A stretch of DNA of 64,000 bases from Deltaproteobacteria bacterium IMCC39146 (GCA_030005635.1 JARUHP010000010.1:1-64000), one strand, 5' to 3'. Positions 36,262-44,598 are shown, numbered from the stretch's first letter. The notes: generated from the letters alone by a model not told the origin. Made by a program: numbers and translations.

Positions 36262-36579
36262 CTACTGCTTCACATGACACCGCTTGCAATTACCTTGAGC
36301 ATCAAAGGCACGCTCGCCGTTATGACAGACCCCGCAAAGCTTGCCAGCGTAAATATCATTCATAGTAATCTCAACGGTTCCCTGCTTCATTCTCGGAAAC
36401 GCTTCTTTATTGTGGCAGCTCTTGCATTTTTGGCCCGCCTCCCTGTGCAATGTGCCGTCAAAGGTCACAACGCCCATGGGACTTTTGCTAAATTCAAGGG
36501 TCTTTTCTGCCGGCACAGCCAGGGCAATACTGGTGCTTACGAACAGGACCGTCACAATTAGTAACGCTAGCTTTTGCAT
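36262..36579 (-). CDS. Periplasmic triheme c7-type cytochrome (copy 2)
   Basis: Start at ATG 36579 (MQKLALLIVTVLF), with AAGGAG 7 nt upstream. 105 residues with signal peptide and three heme motifs CKSCH, CGVCH and CKRCH. It shares nearly the whole sequence plan with the copy at 24205 ('TLEFSKSPMGVVTFDGTLH', 'MKQGTVEITMNDIYAGKL', 'CHVKQ' end). The two are recent paralogues 12 kb apart on the same strand. Confidence 0.93.
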   Translation of the reverse strand: MQKLALLIVTVLFVSTSIALAVPAEKTLEFSKSPMGVVTFDGTLHREAGQKCKSCHNKEAFPRMKQGTVEITMNDIYAGKLCGVCHNGERAFDAQGNCKRCHVKQ

Positions 36580-36938
36580 GTTTTTTCTCCTTGAAGCCAA
36601 GGTCTTGATTGACATCGTCGGCTGTGCTTGATTTTTGTTAACCATTCTGCAATGTCCGGGGTTTCCAGCGTGAATCGATCAAGGCGCACTTGACCCTTCA
36701 GTAAGGGCCAGAGCTCTGGAAAGACCTGAACGGAGGCAACACTTCCATGCTTCTGATCAGCAAAATCAATTTCGACTTGGATCAGGGTTATTGATAGACG
36801 AAGCAGGATAGCAAAATTTGCCTGCTGGTAACAGACCTGTCGGGTTAAGGTACGTTAACTCAACTAATTAAAACATAGAACCCAAAGGGTACAATCTGCG
36901 GCGGGTCGTTCACAGGTTTAAAGTCTTTGTAACGGTAA
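36580..36938. other. Intergenic region, no gene seen
   Basis: About 360 nt between the cytochrome start and the ANTAR remnant. I see the cytochrome ribosome site near 36587-36593 and nothing else that reads as coding or structured. Confidence 0.5.
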
Positions 36939-37049
36939 ACCGTCGCTATTTATGAGCCACAGGCTTTCAGACGCTTGCAGAAACTGGTGATGGATAAAAG
37001 GAAGTCGTTACGGGATGTTGCTGAGGCGATTTTACTGATGGAAGATTGA
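36939..37049 (+). pseudogene. Remnant of an ANTAR-domain regulator (C-terminal end)
   Basis: Open frame of about 36 codons ending TGA at 37049: 'VAIYEPQAFRRLQKLVMDK' then 'RKSLRDVAEAILLMED'. This is the end of an ANTAR RNA-binding domain as in two-component regulators (EAYRRLQKLAMDK, SLREVAEAI). A TAA immediately precedes it, and no start or upstream domain is seen, so it is a fragment. Confidence 0.6.
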
Positions 37050-37119
37050 TCTACTGCGACAGCTCTCCGCGGAGGTGGTATACTGACGTCACGTACCGAC
37101 GATTACCAATGGAGGTTTT

Positions 37120-37314
37120 ATGTCTGAGCGGTCAAAACCTGAATGTACGCATCCCTCGGGACATCGTCTGCATATCTGTGAATTGAAGAAGGCCGGCTCG
37201 CGTGAAGAAATCGCGGCCCGCACAAACGCTCCTGGCTATCTCTGCCACAACTGTAATGCTTCGGCCAATCAGGCTGAAGACCTTTGCAACCCAAGCCCGT
37301 TTATCAAACGGTAA
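37120..37314 (+). CDS. Small Cys-rich protein (64 residues)
   Basis: ATG 37120 with GGAGG 6 nt upstream, so translation is likely. The sequence has 'HICELKKAGSREEIAARTNAPGYLCHNCN' and a further Cys in 'DLCNPSPF': a possible small zinc or metal site (CxxC plus two Cys/His). No family recognised. A strong terminator follows. Confidence 0.75.
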   Translation: MSERSKPECTHPSGHRLHICELKKAGSREEIAARTNAPGYLCHNCNASANQAEDLCNPSPFIKR

Positions 37315-37339
37315 TTGCACGACATACGAAACGATTAGC

Positions 37340-37368
37340 ATGGCCACCCGGAGATTCCGGGTGGCCAT
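37340..37368 (+). terminator. Bidirectional terminator
   Basis: A perfect 13-bp stem ATGGCCACCCGGA with a GAT loop, followed by CTCTTCTTTTCTT. Lies between the small Cys-rich gene and the convergent FAD oxidoreductase gene. Confidence 0.9.
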
Positions 37369-37379
37369 CTCTTCTTTTC

Positions 37380-38858
37380 TTAACCTGCCATCTGTTGCAA
37401 GCCTGGAAAATGTTCCCAGAGTTCCGCAACCTCCTGAACGCGACGGCCCTGTTCAACAGCACTCTGTAACAGCCCAGTCAACTCCATGTCGCCATAGAGG
37501 ACGGCTCCGACGACCTGGCCATCGTGGCACGCCAGACCGCGGTAGCTGCCGTTTTCATCGACTTCCAAAAGGCGTGTACTGGCGTCGATTGCCTGAATCT
37601 GGCCAATACTGAAAAGATCGACATCCAAAACCTTGATGCGATTGGTCATAGGCAGTCCGGGGAACTCACCTGAAGCGCCAACCGCATTGGCCCCGGCGAC
37701 CAGCCCCTGGGCGTAACTGGCGGGCCAGATACCGTAAACCTTACCCTGGTGCTCGGAGACATCACCCGCTGCGAGAATATGTTCATCCGAGGTGAAGAGC
37801 TGATCATTGACGACAACTCCCTGTCTGACCTTGAGGCCGCACTGGCGGGCCAGATGGCTGTTGGGCCGAACGCCGGTGGCGAGAATCACCAAATCCGCTG
37901 GAATTTCAGTACCATCTTCGAGCAGCACACCGTGCACGGTTTCGTCACCAGTGAACTCCTGGACCTGAACACCACATTTGATCGTCATCTGCTGCTTTTC
38001 GAGGTGGGTGAAGAGCAATGCTGCTGCGGCAGGAGGAAGTTGCCGTGGCAGAAGCCAATCAAAACCCTCCAGAACTGTAACTTCTGCACCGCGTCGCTGC
38101 AGGGCCCAGGCGGTTTCAAGACCGAGCAGACCGCCACCGATGCAGACCGCACGACATCCCGGGCTAAGACTGTTGATCATCTTGCGGGCGTGTTCCAGTG
38201 TGCGCAGCACCATGATACCCTCACGGTTAGCACCGGGAATGGGAGGAATGAAGGGGTGAGCGCCATTGGCCATGATCAACCGGTCATAATCAAGTTGTTT
38301 GCCGTCGCGCAGCATGACTGTGCGGGCATCACGATCTATGGATTGTGCTTCGCCGGACAGGTAGGTAATCTTTTGCGCATCAAACCATTCCTTGTAATGT
38401 ATGAGCAGATCGTCTTCCTCGACTTCTCCCGCCAGAAAGCGGGTCAGGTTGAGTCGGTAGTAAGGCAGGCTCATCTCTCTGGAAACAAGGGTGATCTCGA
38501 CAGTGCTCGCCTGGCGGCGCGCTTCTTCGGCAGCAGTCATCCCTGCAATACCGGCACCCAGGATGACCAGGTTGTTGATGCTGGCGTGTTTGGCAGACGT
38601 TTCTGGCGCAACGTAAGGGTGAAAAAGAGCGGCAGCAGCGCCACAGACTGGACAAAAGTTCGGTGGCGAAGAGCCCTGTTCAATGTGATCGCAAATGCTG
38701 CATTGCCAAGCTTCGGTTACAGTTTCCTGCGCCGCGGAGGTTTGAATCTCAAACGCAGAAAAATGGCTGATGTCCGCCCCGCAAACAGGGCAGGATTGAG
38801 GCGCTTCTGGGCCATTGTGGACGTAGCCACAGAGGTCGCACTTCCAAGTTCTTGTCAT
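37380..38858 (-). CDS. FAD-dependent oxidoreductase with two N-terminal rubredoxin-like domains
   Basis: 492 residues from ATG 38858. Two consecutive zinc-ribbon/rubredoxin-like modules come first ('WKCDLCGYVHNGPEAPQSC' + PVCG, and 'WQCSICDHIEQG...CPVCG'). Then a class-I pyridine nucleotide-disulfide oxidoreductase fold follows: FAD motif 'LVILGAGIAGMTAAEEAR', NAD motif 'AVCIGGGLLGLETAWALQRR' and the second FAD motif 'DEHILAAGDVSEH'. Related to NADH:rubredoxin/flavorubredoxin reductases and nitrite-reductase-like small subunits. Plausible role: electron transfer in oxygen or NO detoxification; the substrate is not shown. Two other in-frame ATGs at 38906 and 38873 are possible starts. Confidence 0.85.
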   Translation of the reverse strand: MTRTWKCDLCGYVHNGPEAPQSCPVCGADISHFSAFEIQTSAAQETVTEAWQCSICDHIEQGSSPPNFCPVCGAAAALFHPYVAPETSAKHASINNLVILGAGIAGMTAAEEARRQASTVEITLVSREMSLPYYRLNLTRFLAGEVEEDDLLIHYKEWFDAQKITYLSGEAQSIDRDARTVMLRDGKQLDYDRLIMANGAHPFIPPIPGANREGIMVLRTLEHARKMINSLSPGCRAVCIGGGLLGLETAWALQRRGAEVTVLEGFDWLLPRQLPPAAAALLFTHLEKQQMTIKCGVQVQEFTGDETVHGVLLEDGTEIPADLVILATGVRPNSHLARQCGLKVRQGVVVNDQLFTSDEHILAAGDVSEHQGKVYGIWPASYAQGLVAGANAVGASGEFPGLPMTNRIKVLDVDLFSIGQIQAIDASTRLLEVDENGSYRGLACHDGQVVGAVLYGDMELTGLLQSAVEQGRRVQEVAELWEHFPGLQQMAG

Positions 38859-38964
38859 GAGAAAACCCGTCATTAAAGGTGCCCGCATGTATGTTGCTGC
38901 AGGCAAAGGACTATGACCAGCGAAAGCTGGTGGGAAAGTTGTTTCCTCGTGGGAAACTTAACTG

Positions 38965-39201
38965 TTAATGCTTGCGGAAGGACGATTCCCAAATCGTTGG
39001 CTCAACTTCGGAACTGAACCGTGCTACAAATTCGGTGTGCTCCTCCGGAGTCAGGTGTACGCTGCCGGTGATCAGGTCGATCTTCGTGTGTTTTCTGGAA
39101 ATCAGGATGTCATAAATCCATTGTGCGTCCGCTTTGCTGCGCAGGCATTGTCCAATAAGGTGGTTGACGTTGTTATCATCGATGTTCATGCGGTATCTCA
39201 T
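38965..39201 (-). CDS. Conserved-looking hypothetical protein (78 residues)
   Basis: ATG 39201 is preceded by GAGGAGA at 5 nt, so it is very likely translated. The sequence is soluble and mixed alpha/beta ('NVNHLIGQCLRSKADAQWIY', 'IDLITGSVHLTPEEHTEFV'). No motif recognised. Confidence 0.7.
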   Translation of the reverse strand: MRYRMNIDDNNVNHLIGQCLRSKADAQWIYDILISRKHTKIDLITGSVHLTPEEHTEFVARFSSEVEPTIWESSFRKH

Positions 39202-39392
39202 CGTCGTCTCCTCTGGCTAGCATTGTAATCTCTATAAGAACATTCTAGTCGTTTTTTCTCCCCGTGCAATCATCAATCCCTCTTCAGGGCAGAAGAATTC
39301 TGTCTTGATCGTGTTTCGTTTTGCGATGACTTGAATACGCGACGATTGCCGCTACTATTGATGCCAGGGTCGCGGTGCAGCTTAATCGCAGT

Positions 39393-39560
39393 CTAGCAGC
39401 CTGTCGGACTGTCTGGGCTGAAGCGAAAATTTGACCGTTTGAGAACAGCTTTTGGCTCTTTTGAGAGTAATAGCCGTAGCTATTGGTCGAAAAGGAGCTT
39501 AAATATGGGCCAAACAGGCGGATTTAAGGCCGGCTCATGGTTGGCCCGACAGGTTGCTAG
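39393..39560. mobile_element. MITE-like element with terminal inverted repeats
   Basis: 168 bp bounded by CTAGCAGCCTGTCGGAC on the left and the inverse of CTAGCAACCTGTCGGGC on the right: 15 of 17 pairs match. No coding capacity. The right end stops about 5 nt before the ribosome site of the macro-domain gene. The size and inverted ends suggest a non-autonomous transposon mobilised in trans. Confidence 0.6.
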
Positions 39561-39571
39561 TGCGAGGATTG

Positions 39572-40093
39572 ATGATACTGGAACAGGTAGATATTATTCA
39601 GGGTGACATCACGCGACTTGAAGTTGAAGCGATTGTCAATGCTGCCAACGAGAAACTCCTCGGCGGTGGTGGCGTGGATGGAGCTATTCATCGGGCCGCT
39701 GGTCCCGAACTGCTGGAAGCCTGCCGTGAACTGAATGGTTGCCCCACGGGAGAAGCCAGGATCACCAAGGGCTACAATCTCCCTGCTCGTTACGTGATTC
39801 ATACCGTTGGGCCTGTCTGGCAAGGTGGCGACTGTAACGAAAACAATCTCCTCGCCAGCTGTTATCGCAACAGCTTGCAGTTGGCCGTTGATCACAATCT
39901 TCGCAGTATTGCATTTCCTTCCATCAGCACCGGTGTTTACGGTTTTCCGATAGAGCGGGCCAGTCGCATTGCCCTACGGGTCATCCTCGATTTTGTTGAA
40001 ACGGAGGAGGCTGCTCCGCGTGTGGTTATGACCTGTTTTTCAGGGCAGGATCTGGATATTTATCGGCAGGTTTATCAGGAGCTGCTGGCCTGA
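39572..40093 (+). CDS. Macro-domain protein (ADP-ribose/O-acetyl-ADP-ribose deacetylase type)
   Basis: Start at ATG 39572 (MILEQVDIIQGDITRLEV), with GAGG 5 nt upstream. 173 residues, one macro domain. 'IVNAANEKLLGGGGVDGAIH' is the MacroD/YmdB ADP-ribose-binding loop, and 'AFPSISTGVYGFPIERASRI' the second loop. Likely hydrolyses O-acetyl-ADP-ribose or mono-ADP-ribosyl groups in the cytoplasm. Its promoter would have to lie in or before the MITE-like element. Confidence 0.93.
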   Translation: MILEQVDIIQGDITRLEVEAIVNAANEKLLGGGGVDGAIHRAAGPELLEACRELNGCPTGEARITKGYNLPARYVIHTVGPVWQGGDCNENNLLASCYRNSLQLAVDHNLRSIAFPSISTGVYGFPIERASRIALRVILDFVETEEAAPRVVMTCFSGQDLDIYRQVYQELLA

Positions 40094-40345
40094 TCCTTTA
40101 AGGTAAACACAGAAAAAGCTTCTTTTTGACTGTCTGTAGCATTGTCCGTTGCAGGCTTTTTGTCTTGAATACGATAAAATTCATAGGTATGCGTTTATTA
40201 CATACCTTCTTCGTGTAAGTGGAACTGTTTTTGCACTATTTAGAATGCTGTTATATTAGCGGTTTTTTTCTCGCAATTTCAGGCAAATAACCTGCTCGTT
40301 TACGGTTAATGACGTAATCAGGTTCGTCGCAGAGGGGGTTGAAGA

Positions 40346-41188
40346 ATGCGGATGGATAAAACGATTGGACAATTAGCAACACGGTCAGTGGTTGCCATAG
40401 AATCTGAGGCGACTGTTCAGGAAGCCTTGCAGATTATGTGCGATAGATGCATCAGTTGCATAATCGTTCTGTCTCACAACGAACCGATTGGCATTCTTAC
40501 CGAGCGTGATATTGTTTTTGCCGCCAACTGGCTGCTTGGTCAACCTGACCTGTTGGTCAAGGAGGTCATGAACAAGCCGGTTATGACTGTTTCTGAAGAT
40601 ATGTCAGTTGTCCAGGCTCACCAGCTCTTTTGTCAGCATGGTATCCGTCATCTGGTCGTCCTTGATAGTCGCTTAGAGATGGTTGGTATCTTTACCCAGA
40701 CTGATATGGTTCGCTCTCTGAAAGAAAAAGTCTTTTCCGGTGTCCGGGACGTCTCTCAACTGATGACTGACCAGGTTCTGCATGTTGCTCGCGATGTCTC
40801 GGCTCGCTACGCGCTCTCCTTGATGGCACGGCGTTCGGTCAGTTGCATTGTCGTCGTTGAGAACGGACAACCTGTGGGTATATTCACCGAACGCGATGTT
40901 GTTCGCTGTGTCGCTGAGGGTGTGGACTTGTTAGCGGTGTCTGTTAGCGCGGTGATGAGTCATAACATTATTTCAACGCCATTAACGTCAGCCCCATATG
41001 AAACCATTGGCTTGATGCTGAAGAAATCGATTCGACGCTTGCTGGTGACTGATGAACTTGGTGGCATGACAGGTATCCTGACACAGACAGATCTCGGCAG
41101 AGTGCTGGAGCAGCAGGAGTCGGGTCTGGTCAGCGCGTTACTTGGAGATTCGGGTAAGGCGACGGGTTTGGAACCAGGTTTCGTCTGA
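40346..41188 (+). CDS. Protein with four CBS domains
   Basis: 280 residues, made of two tandem CBS pairs at about residues 7-60, 72-125, 136-190 and 199-255. Typical CBS segments: 'PIGILTERDIVFAANWLL', 'MVGIFTQTDMVRSLKE', 'PVGIFTERDVVRCVAEGV' and 'MTGILTQTDLGRVLEQ'. CBS pairs bind adenine nucleotides and act as regulatory modules; no catalytic domain is attached, so the partner is unknown. GAGGGGG precedes the ATG. Ends before a terminator at 41218. Confidence 0.92.
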   Translation: MRMDKTIGQLATRSVVAIESEATVQEALQIMCDRCISCIIVLSHNEPIGILTERDIVFAANWLLGQPDLLVKEVMNKPVMTVSEDMSVVQAHQLFCQHGIRHLVVLDSRLEMVGIFTQTDMVRSLKEKVFSGVRDVSQLMTDQVLHVARDVSARYALSLMARRSVSCIVVVENGQPVGIFTERDVVRCVAEGVDLLAVSVSAVMSHNIISTPLTSAPYETIGLMLKKSIRRLLVTDELGGMTGILTQTDLGRVLEQQESGLVSALLGDSGKATGLEPGFV

Positions 41189-41217
41189 TCTTCTTAAAAA
41201 TAGAATTGTTGAACAAT

Positions 41218-41251
41218 ACAAGGGCCTTGCATCTTCATGCAAGGCCCTTGT
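41218..41251 (+). terminator. Terminator of the CBS-domain gene
   Basis: A perfect 15-bp stem ACAAGGGCCTTGCAT around CTTC, followed by T-containing sequence (TGTTACACT). Confidence 0.85.
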
Positions 41252-41283
41252 TGTTACACTCTTCAGAATGCAACTCCAGGCTG

Positions 41284-41538
41284 TTATGAAGGCTCTGGTT
41301 TGCCGTTTTCGTCGACAGCGATGCTGCGTTCCAGTCGCTTAAGCTGACGCTCGCACATCGGTTCGCTAATGGTTAACCCTCTATGGCCAGCCAAGGTTGT
41401 TCAAGACAACAGGTTGCTCAAGTCAACTCTGTTTGGCGAAGACTTCGATCTGATTGTCCTCTCGTCCAATATCTCCTGATGAACAGCAGTTGTTGAGACC
41501 TGCGCTTGAAGGTTTCCCGCACTACTGGATTGCTCCAT
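41284..41538 (-). pseudogene. Short ORF with ribosome site interrupted by an in-frame TGA (remnant?)
   Basis: AAGGAG lies 7 nt before ATG 41538. The frame reads 45 codons (MEQSSSAGNLQAQVSTTAVH...) to TGA, then continues in the same frame for 38 codons ('TTLAGHRGLTISEPMCERQL', 'ERSIAVDENGKPEPS') to TAA at 41284. It may be a gene broken by a nonsense change; recoding is discussed separately. It otherwise fills the region before the tRNA gene. Confidence 0.35.
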
Positions 41539-41590
41539 AAATGGACTCCTTAACACAAACGCAACACAAAAGGAGGACGTGAGACAGAAA

Positions 41591-41618
41591 AGGGACCTGC
41601 ATATTAATGCAAGTCCCT
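41591..41618 (-). terminator. Terminator of the tRNA gene
   Basis: On the minus strand AGGGACTTGCAT, loop TAAT, ATGCAGGTCCCT followed by TTTTC. Located just downstream of the tRNA 3' end. Confidence 0.8.
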
Positions 41619-41627
41619 GAATTCTTT

Positions 41628-41704
<77 letters not shown>

Positions 41705-41822
41705 ACAGAGGCGCCAAACTACCGGAAGCCTTTCAGGTTGTCAACCTTTTCTTCTCGATTTTGCACAACCCTTGCCGGTTGTTCTCTTTTGGAGTATAAC
41801 CACTCAACTGAGAGCGAGTCCT

Positions 41823-42875
41823 ATGTCTATATCCATATCCCTTGAACAAGCCCTGACCCTGCGCAATAAAGGCGCCTTGCTGGTTGATGCCCGCAGCCCG
41901 GACGAATTTGCCGAGGCGACCATTCCCGGTGCGATCAATGTGCCGATTCTTGATAATACTGAACGTGAAGAAGTCGGTACCCTGTACAAGCAGGTTGGCA
42001 AGCAGCAGGCCCGGCGTCGTGGTGTACAAATCGTTGCGCCCAAGATCCCGGCCATGGTTGAGCAGGTGGCCTCTCTGCAGGCGGGGACATCACAGCCTGT
42101 CGTTGTCTTCTGCTGGCGTGGTGGTATGCGCAGTCTGGCCCTGACACAGTTCCTTGAACTCGCCGGTGTTCCTGCCCGCCAGTTGTCAGGGGGGCATAAG
42201 GGCTTTCGTCGCATGGTCCTGGATTTCTTCGAGCATGGCGAGTGGGGGCGGTTACTGGTTTTTCGCGGCCTGACAGGGGTTGGTAAAACCGATTACCTGC
42301 AGCGCTTGGCGGAGAAGGGGTATCCCGTGGTTGATCTGGAAGGCTTGGCCAATCACCGTGGCAGTGCTTTCGGCAACCTTGGCTTGCCACCGCAACCGGG
42401 CCAGAAGATGTTTGAATCCCTGCTGTGGGATGAACTGCGAAAAATACCTCGTGATAGCTACGTTCTGGCAGAAGGAGAAAGCCGTCATATCGGAAGGGTG
42501 GCGTTACCACCCAGAGTGTACAAGGCTCTGCAAGTTGAGACATCGATCTGGTTGAATGCTTCTCTTGAAGCAAGAGTGAGAAACATCCTTGCTGACTATC
42601 CTGCCGTTGATAAGCTGAAAAACGAGTTCGTTCAGCCGATCCGGGCGCTGAAGGACAAATTGGGCAAAGAGACAATGAATGATTACCTTCAGCTTCTGGA
42701 AGAAGGCAGTTGGACAGAGTTGGTTAGTGAGTTGATGGTGAATTACTACGATCCTCTTTATCGTCATACGCTGCCTGAAAGGCGTATTGAGCTCGATTTG
42801 GAACCAGAGAATACGGTTATGGAGCGTATCGAGGCAGTTGTTTCTGAAGTGCTTGAACAGTCATCAGAAAACTAA
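41823..42875 (+). CDS. mnmH: tRNA 2-selenouridine synthase MnmH/SelU
   Basis: Start at ATG 41823 (MSISISLEQALTLRN); the frame is open further up, but that runs through the tRNA gene. 350 residues: an N-terminal rhodanese domain with catalytic Cys97 (VVFCWRGGMRS) and a C-terminal P-loop domain (GLTGVGKTD, 149-157). It replaces sulfur by selenium, through geranylation, at wobble uridines of tRNAs for Lys, Glu and Gln, using selenophosphate. It implies a selenium-using organism; selD is not in the window. Confidence 0.96.
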   Translation: MSISISLEQALTLRNKGALLVDARSPDEFAEATIPGAINVPILDNTEREEVGTLYKQVGKQQARRRGVQIVAPKIPAMVEQVASLQAGTSQPVVVFCWRGGMRSLALTQFLELAGVPARQLSGGHKGFRRMVLDFFEHGEWGRLLVFRGLTGVGKTDYLQRLAEKGYPVVDLEGLANHRGSAFGNLGLPPQPGQKMFESLLWDELRKIPRDSYVLAEGESRHIGRVALPPRVYKALQVETSIWLNASLEARVRNILADYPAVDKLKNEFVQPIRALKDKLGKETMNDYLQLLEEGSWTELVSELMVNYYDPLYRHTLPERRIELDLEPENTVMERIEAVVSEVLEQSSEN

Positions 42876-42941
42876 ATGATCTCTTTACCAGCGAGTCTTT
42901 GTCCTGATATGTTAAATGTGTGACCTTGATTGGACAGAACT

Positions 42942-43115
42942 ATGAAACCTTCTCCTAGCGAAAAAGCAGTGAATCCTCTCTGTCTTAAGTGTTTGCGTAA
43001 CTGCAAACAGCCGGCGGCCAACCTTTTGCTCGAGTGTCCTCGTTACTTTCCCTTGCCCTTTAAGGTTGAGAAACATCGCTTTGATCAGATGGGATTGTTT
43101 GGGGAGGATGAGTAG
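42942..43115 (+). CDS. Small Cys-rich protein (57 residues)
   Basis: From ATG 42942, with TTGGAC upstream (a TTG at 42930 is another possible start). Shows 'CLKCLRNCKQ' and a fourth Cys in 'LLECPRYFPLPFK', so four Cys within 25 residues could bind zinc or an iron-sulfur cluster. Lies 66 nt behind mnmH on the same strand. Family not recognised. Confidence 0.65.
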   Translation: MKPSPSEKAVNPLCLKCLRNCKQPAANLLLECPRYFPLPFKVEKHRFDQMGLFGEDE

Positions 43116-43177
43116 GGCAAGCAAAAACGAATAGCCAAAAACCGGTTATTTTGGGGAAAAATTTGCCAGCCTGGCCT

Positions 43178-43504
43178 CTATGCTTTTGATACTTTATTAC
43201 GACTCTTCATTTCATAGTCCCGCACAACTTCCGCAACACGAATCCTGAAATCAGCAAAAATTTCCGACTTGCCTTTCTCCTGTGCCAGTCGATGCCTATC
43301 AAACTCTCGCCACTGTTTGACTGAAGCTTCGTCCTCCCAGAAGGATAAAGAACAAAGCTTGCCCTCTTCAGATAAACTGGAAAAGCGTTCGATGGAAATA
43401 AATCCATCAACTTGAACCAGATGCTCTCTCAAGTTAGCAGCGATCTGCAGATATTCCTCCTGCTTGCCTTCTTTGATTTGAACTTCAAAAATAACAGCAA
43501 TCAT
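43178..43504 (-). CDS. Antibiotic biosynthesis monooxygenase (ABM) domain protein
   Basis: Start ATG 43504, which overlaps the tag stop by 4 nt (ATGA). 108 residues, single dimeric alpha/beta-barrel ABM domain: 'VIFEVQIKEGKQEEYLQIA', 'GFISIERFSSLSEEGKLCSL' and 'WEDEASVKQWREFDRHRLAQ'. Such small proteins are quinol monooxygenases, heme-degrading enzymes or of unknown role. Cotranscribed with tag. Confidence 0.85.
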   Translation of the reverse strand: MIAVIFEVQIKEGKQEEYLQIAANLREHLVQVDGFISIERFSSLSEEGKLCSLSFWEDEASVKQWREFDRHRLAQEKGKSEIFADFRIRVAEVVRDYEMKSRNKVSKA

Positions 43505-44091
43505 GATGGCTCTCTGTTTGCCGTCAACTGATTGATCTCTTGATACCGGAAGCATTCCGTGATGTGGTCATTGACCATGCCGATGGACTGCATGAACGCA
43601 TAGCAGATGGTTGAGCCTACAAAGTTGAAACCGCGCTTTTTAAGGTCTTTACTTAGTTGATCGGAAATTTTTGTATTGGCCGGGATTGCGGAGATGTCTT
43701 GCCAGGCGTTGATGATTGGTTGGCCATCAACATATTGCCAGAGATAGTCTGCGAAGGAATCGAACTCTTCACAGAGATGTAGAAAGCCACGAGCATTTTT
43801 AATGGTTGCTTCGATCTTGAGCCGATTGCGGACGATGCCTGCGTCCCGCATCAGGCGGTCAATCTCTTTCTGGTCGTATCTCGCAATTATCGATGCATCG
43901 AAGCCATGAAAAGCCTCGCGATAATTCTCACGCTTTTTCAAAATGGTCAGCCAGCTGAGACCGGCCTGTGCTCCTTCGAGAATCAGCATCTCGAAGAGCT
44001 CTTGATCCTCATGGACAGAAACGCCCCAATCTTTATCGTGATAGGCGACATATAATGGGTCGCTGCCGCACCAGGAACAACGCTTGACCAT
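43501..44091 (-). CDS. tag: DNA-3-methyladenine glycosylase I
   Basis: 196 residues, full length. 'RCSWCGSDPLYVAYHDKDWG' (zinc Cys and substrate pocket), 'FEMLILEGAQAGLSWLTILK' and the C-terminal 'NFVGSTICYAFMQSIGMVNDH' are the TAG signatures. Removes 3-methyladenine from alkylated DNA in base-excision repair. Upstream lies a 9-copy heptamer array. Confidence 0.97.
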   Translation of the reverse strand: MVKRCSWCGSDPLYVAYHDKDWGVSVHEDQELFEMLILEGAQAGLSWLTILKKRENYREAFHGFDASIIARYDQKEIDRLMRDAGIVRNRLKIEATIKNARGFLHLCEEFDSFADYLWQYVDGQPIINAWQDISAIPANTKISDQLSKDLKKRGFNFVGSTICYAFMQSIGMVNDHITECFRYQEINQLTANREPS

Positions 44092-44111
44092 AGCTTCTCC
44101 TTCGTGAAAAA

Positions 44112-44174
44112 CTCCAGCCTCCAGCCTCCAGCCTCCAGCCTCCAGCCTCCAGCCTCCAGCCTCCAGCCTCCAGC
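44112..44174. repeat. 7-bp tandem array (CTCCAGC) x9
   Basis: Nine perfect head-to-tail copies of CTCCAGC between tag and the truncated nuclease gene. A two-copy version (GAGGCTG) is seen after moaA near 24106-24120. Confidence 0.95.
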
Positions 44175-44184
44175 TTGTCTCAGT

Positions 44185-44583
44185 TTATTCCCAAAGCCCT
44201 CGTTTATTCTTCATAGCTTCTGCTTCTGCAGTTAAAAAATCCTCTTTCATGTGGAACGAAAATCTTCTGTAAACAACCGCCAGACCATGCTCGAGCAACA
44301 CGCGATTGAGCATGCGACCGTCAGGGAGGTGGAGATAGACGAGTAGCCGGCCGTAACGATCACGTTTAGGGTCGTTGAGAGTCAGGGTCACCTGTTGACC
44401 TTTAACTTGTTCGATGTTGAAGGTTTTGGCTTGTTGATAGATCTCTCTTTGTCTTGTAGTTGAAATTCCTTTTTTGATGAGATAACTGTCGCGCTTAGAA
44501 TTTTCTTTTTCCGGCGTGTCGATACCGATCAGACGGACTTTGCCGTGGGGGTCAATCTTGAGGGTGTCTCCTCCTACCTCCAA
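44185..44583 (-). pseudogene. Thermonuclease-family (SNase) gene truncated at its 5' end
   Basis: From 'GGDTLKIDPHGKVRLIGIDTPEKEN' onward this is a normal staphylococcal-nuclease-like domain (catalytic 'LIGIDTPE', 'DRYGRLLVYLHL', ending 'EAMKNKRGLWE'). The usual signal peptide and first strand before 'DGDT' are absent: the frame upstream reads unrelated sequence without an ATG up to a TAA near 44.7 kb. A TTG at 44583 is the only likely start. The break coincides with the edge of the recombinase island, so I infer truncation by insertion. The protein would stay in the cytoplasm if made. Confidence 0.7.
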
Positions 44584-44598
44584 CTTATCTTGGATTGT

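Noticed and set aside
38380-38655. Minus-strand ORF with several Cys and Arg inside the FAD oxidoreductase
   Set aside because: It is an alternate frame of the well-supported oxidoreductase gene and has no ribosome site.
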